Shown here piece by piece: positions 5,304 to 6,295 of a stretch of DNA of 6,295 nucleotides (position 1 is its first letter; every line of letters begins with the position of its first letter). The position numbers were made by a program, and so were the translations under genes. The stretch is from NCBI GenBank assembly GCA_003070825.1, contig QBLP01000149.1:1-6295 (forward strand), in the 5' to 3' direction. The notes beneath the pieces were generated by a model. That model had not been told where the DNA came from, did not search any database, and saw only the letters and a list, made by a program, of their open reading frames with translations. This DNA is from Halanaerobium sp. GTDB taxonomy: Bacteria; Bacillota; Halanaerobiia; Halanaerobiales; Halanaerobiaceae.

Positions 5304-5308
5304 CGATA

Positions 5309-6268
5309 TTAAACTTCTAATTTTTCAAAGTTCTCTTTTAAATGTTCAGCAGATTCTTTAAATGCGTTTTCCTCTTTTTCGGCCAGTGGTAGTTCTAAAA
5401 CTCTTTCAATTCCATTAGAATTAATTAAAGTTGGCAGACTTAAACTTATGTCTTCAACTCCATAATATCCTTCCATCAATGATGAAACTGTTAATACTGC
5501 ATTTTCATCTCTCAAGATAGCTCGTGCAATTCTTGATACTGCTAAAGCTACTGCATAAAATGTAGCACCTTTTTTCTCAATTATCTCATAAGCAGCGTTT
5601 TTAACTTGAGAACTTATTTCTTCAAGGCTGTGGTCTTTATCCTGACAGTCTTTAGTGCAGATTGGACAGTAGTTTTCTATTTTTGTTCCAGCAATGTTGG
5701 TTAAACTCCAGACCGGAACCTCACTATCACCATGTTCTCCAATAATATAACCGTGAACATTACTGGCAGCAACTCCACAGTTTTTACTGAGTAATGATCT
5801 AAAACGGGAACTATCCAGCACTGTTCCCGAACCCATAACTCTATTTGCTGGAAAACCTGAGAGTTTATAGGTCAAATGAGTCAGTATATCTACCGGGTTA
5901 GTTACAACTAAGAGTATCCCATCCTGATTGTATTCAGTAATTGAAGAAACTATATTTTTGAAGATTCCTGTATTTTTTTTGATAAGATCGAGCCTTGTTT
6001 CCCCGGGCTTCTGGGCAGCTCCAGCAGTTATAATAATTAACTTTGCATCTGCCAGGTCCTGATAATCACCAGCATAAATATCAACCGGATTGACAAAAGA
6101 AGCTCCATGTCTTAAATCCATTGCTTCTCCTTCAGCCTTATCTTTATTAACATCGATTAAAACAATTTCTGAGCCCACTCCCTGAACCATCAGAGCATAA
6201 GCAGTTGTTGCTCCAACTCCACCAGCTCCAATGACGGCGATCTTATTAGGGTTTAAATTCTTATTCAT
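5309..6268 (-). CDS. ldh: L-lactate dehydrogenase
   Basis: NAD-dependent enzyme that reduces pyruvate to L-lactate and regenerates NAD+ in fermentation; cytosolic, usually a tetramer. It has 319 aa, the normal length. Seen in the sequence: Rossmann motif GAGGVG (14-19), Asp39 at the end of beta-2 for NAD over NADP, AGAAQKPGETR (82-92) with Gln86, the position that favours lactate over malate (Arg in malate dehydrogenases), Arg92 (Arg109 in classical numbering), TNPVD (123-127), LDSSRFR with Asp152 and Arg155 (Asp168/Arg171), and GEHGDSEVPVWS with catalytic His179 (His195). Odd: residues 200-208 (YCPICTKDC) add a C-x2-C-x3-C cluster after the IAG segment. The start has a GAGGTGAT Shine-Dalgarno (6274-6281, - strand) 5 bases upstream. 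The promoter lies beyond the window end. It is convergent with the flavin reductase gene and ends in its own terminator. Confidence 0.96.
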   Translation of the reverse strand: MNKNLNPNKIAVIGAGGVGATTAYALMVQGVGSEIVLIDVNKDKAEGEAMDLRHGASFVNPVDIYAGDYQDLADAKLIIITAGAAQKPGETRLDLIKKNTGIFKNIVSSITEYNQDGILLVVTNPVDILTHLTYKLSGFPANRVMGSGTVLDSSRFRSLLSKNCGVAASNVHGYIIGEHGDSEVPVWSLTNIAGTKIENYCPICTKDCQDKDHSLEEISSQVKNAAYEIIEKKGATFYAVALAVSRIARAILRDENAVLTVSSLMEGYYGVEDISLSLPTLINSNGIERVLELPLAEKEENAFKESAEHLKENFEKLEV

Positions 6269-6273
6269 CTTAT

Positions 6274-6281
6274 ATCACCTC
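6274..6281 (-). promoter_or_regulatory. Strong Shine-Dalgarno of ldh
   Basis: On the - strand GAGGTGAT lies 5 bases before the ldh ATG. It is an 8-base near-perfect match to the 16S rRNA anti-Shine-Dalgarno, consistent with a highly translated fermentation enzyme. Only 14 more bases remain in the window, so no promoter can be called. Confidence 0.8.
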
Positions 6282-6295
6282 AGTGAAATATTTTG

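Larger units (their letters stand above)
4924..5308. other. Convergent intergenic region, hairpin-dense, no gene seen
   Basis: This 385-base AT-rich region separates the flavin reductase gene (+) and ldh (-). I found no convincing coding frame: the ATGs near 5005 and 5032 hit stops within a few codons. No tRNA or recognised RNA is visible. It holds at least four hairpins (about 4956-4982, 5074-5099, 5114-5147, 5212-5250) plus the ldh terminator (5264-5303), each listed separately. A short degenerate pattern, ATT(T)CC(A)GC(T/G)AAAA on the - strand, occurs near 5088-5099 and again near 4994-5006. It could be a relic of a repeated or mobile sequence. Confidence 0.6.

Overview
The window is a compact, AT-rich stretch of bacterial chromosome with good Shine-Dalgarno sequences and acidic, Lys/Glu-rich proteins. 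The gene content (AAC(3)-family acetyltransferase, MPG-type DNA glycosylase, CsaA, TrpB, flavin reductase, L-lactate dehydrogenase) and base composition suggest a low-GC, fermentative Firmicute. A Halanaerobiales-like halophilic anaerobe is my best guess, but this is inference from protein style and not a database match.

Layout. Seven genes lie on the + strand and one on the - strand. Positions 29-1700 hold an AAC(3)-family N-acetyltransferase, a 3-methyladenine DNA glycosylase that lacks the usual C-terminal end of its family, and an unrecognised 124-aa protein whose frame overlaps the glycosylase end. This block closes with a small intrinsic terminator (about 1727-1751). Next come csaA (1772-2101) and an alpha/beta-hydrolase esterase (2162-3013). 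A clear sigma-A-type promoter (3038-3066) then drives a solitary trpB (3106-4326), which has its own terminator. A flavin reductase-like protein (4420-4923) follows. A 385-base convergent intergenic region (4924-5308) contains several hairpins, including a perfect 15-bp bidirectional terminator and a 14-bp terminator rich in GGTACC. The - strand gene 5309-6268 is L-lactate dehydrogenase, which reads toward this region.

How the genes relate. This looks like a run of mostly independent housekeeping and accessory genes, not one pathway. The terminators split it into short units: acetyltransferase/glycosylase/unknown, csaA/esterase, trpB alone, flavin reductase alone, ldh alone. No trpA or other tryptophan gene is in the window, so TrpB may act alone on indole or with a TrpA encoded elsewhere.

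No clear new biological system is visible. The points most worth checking are the truncated glycosylase overlapped by an unknown ORF, the orphan trpB with a small inverted repeat over its -35 box, the cysteine cluster in lactate dehydrogenase, and the hairpin-dense convergent region. Two starts are better placed at 857 (TTG, glycosylase) and 3106 (ATG, trpB) than at the longest-ORF positions.
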